This document shows, one piece after another, positions 63,828 through 64,000 of a stretch of 64,000 nucleotides of DNA. The translations under genes and the position numbers were made by a program. This stretch comes from Spongiibacteraceae bacterium UBA5047 (GTDB lineage Bacteria > Pseudomonadota > Gammaproteobacteria > Pseudomonadales > Spongiibacteraceae), in NCBI GenBank assembly GCA_002415025.1, contig DIBR01000002.1, positions 109,954 to 173,953 of the forward strand. Direction: 5' to 3'. How positions within the stretch are numbered: position 1 is the first letter of the stretch; every line of letters begins with the position of its first letter. Below the pieces are notes generated by a model. That model saw nothing but the letters and a program-made list of their open reading frames with translations. It was not told the DNA's origin and searched no databases.

Positions 63828-63838
63828 CTTCTAGGGGC
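63814..63838 (+). promoter_or_regulatory. Stem-loop overlapping the precursor stop codon
   Basis: GCCCCTA (63814-63820) and TAGGGGC (63832-63838) pair perfectly around an 11-base loop holding the stop codon TAG. No T tract follows, so it looks like an attenuator or mRNA-stabilising hairpin between the precursor and later genes rather than a full terminator. Confidence 0.45.
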
Positions 63839-63905
63839 GCCGGAGAGTTCTTCTATAGCTGCTTGGCTGGTGATTGACTGCTCTTTTAGTGCCCCACCTT
63901 GTTAA

Positions 63906-63921
63906 CACGAAGCTCTTCGTG
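63906..63921. repeat. Short inverted repeat upstream of the second small frame
   Basis: CACGAAG and CTTCGTG form a seven-base perfect stem around a two-base centre, 50 bases before the ATG at 63972. It could be an mRNA hairpin or an operator. No T tract follows. Confidence 0.35.
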
Positions 63922-63971
63922 AGCATTATAAATATCGCCGCAACGTCGGCTTACTACCTGAGGAAAGAGTG

Positions 63972-64000
63972 ATGGACGATAAGAATACGGCAGTCGAAAA
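63972..64000 (+). CDS. Start of a second short frame, possibly another precursor (cut by window end)
   Basis: ATG 63972 is preceded by GAGGAAAGAG, the best ribosome site in this part of the window. Only about nine codons are visible (MDDKNTAVE). The acidic, Asn-containing start is similar in character to the first precursor (MENQNNTESK), so it may be a second precursor, but it could be any downstream gene such as the leader-binding protein. Confidence 0.45.

Noticed and set aside
1..64000. tRNA, rRNA, CRISPR arrays, insertion sequences and phage genes
   Set aside because: I saw no cloverleaf-like sequences, regular direct repeats, transposase or integrase motifs. A dedicated search could still find small RNAs.

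Overview
The window looks like a chromosomal segment of a gammaproteobacterium, probably a marine relative of Pseudomonadales/Cellvibrionales. The evidence is the gene order coaBC-algC-argB, gmk-rpoZ-spoT, pyrE next to a Crc-type protein, a class I adenylate cyclase, the nucleoid occlusion factor SlmA, and an AlgC with a long membrane-anchored N-terminus. No rRNA, tRNA, insertion sequence, integrase or CRISPR array was seen.

Region 1 (about 280-5890) is a type IV pilus minor-pilin operon, pilV-pilW-pilX-pilY1; the first 279 bases hold no gene I can support. Region 2 (5916-23449) is housekeeping: spoT-rpoZ-gmk on the minus strand, yicC divergent from rph, rpmG-rpmB, radC divergent from coaBC, then algC, argB, slmA, pyrE with a DUF4124 gene, a Crc-like protein, cyaA and a small conserved membrane protein.

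Region 3 (23666-57060) is one plus-strand exopolysaccharide/capsule locus of Wzx/Wzy type. It starts with envelope export and control genes (Wzi-like, Wza, Wzb phosphatase, Wzc tyrosine kinase). Nucleotide-sugar enzymes follow: a UDP-glucuronate 4-epimerase-type protein, a full WbpA/B/D/E/I-type set for UDP-ManNAc3NAcA, and a GDP-mannose 3,5-epimerase-like protein. The assembly genes are a flippase, a polymerase/ligase, six GT4-like glycosyltransferases and a small phosphoglycosyltransferase. Decorating enzymes include a sulfotransferase, a pyruvyltransferase-family protein, a deacetylase, acyltransferases, methyltransferases and a PaaK/CapK-like adenylating enzyme. The locus closes with an aminotransferase, the phosphoglycosyltransferase and a WbpM-type dehydratase. 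The predicted product is a strongly anionic polymer, possibly sulfated and pyruvylated. Many genes overlap by 1-8 bases, which suggests translational coupling.

Region 4 (57103-64000) is the most unusual part and resembles a lasso-peptide biosynthetic locus of the paeninodin type. It has a nucleotidyltransferase, an asparagine-synthase-type cyclase without the glutaminase cysteine, an HprK-like kinase, two different sulfotransferases and an aspartyl/asparaginyl beta-hydroxylase. A 49-residue candidate precursor ends in a Gly/Pro-rich core with one Asp and a C-terminal Tyr-Ser. A second short reading frame with a good ribosome binding site begins at 63972 and is cut by the window end. The leader-binding protein (B1), leader protease (B2) and exporter expected for such a pathway are not in the window; if present they should lie downstream.
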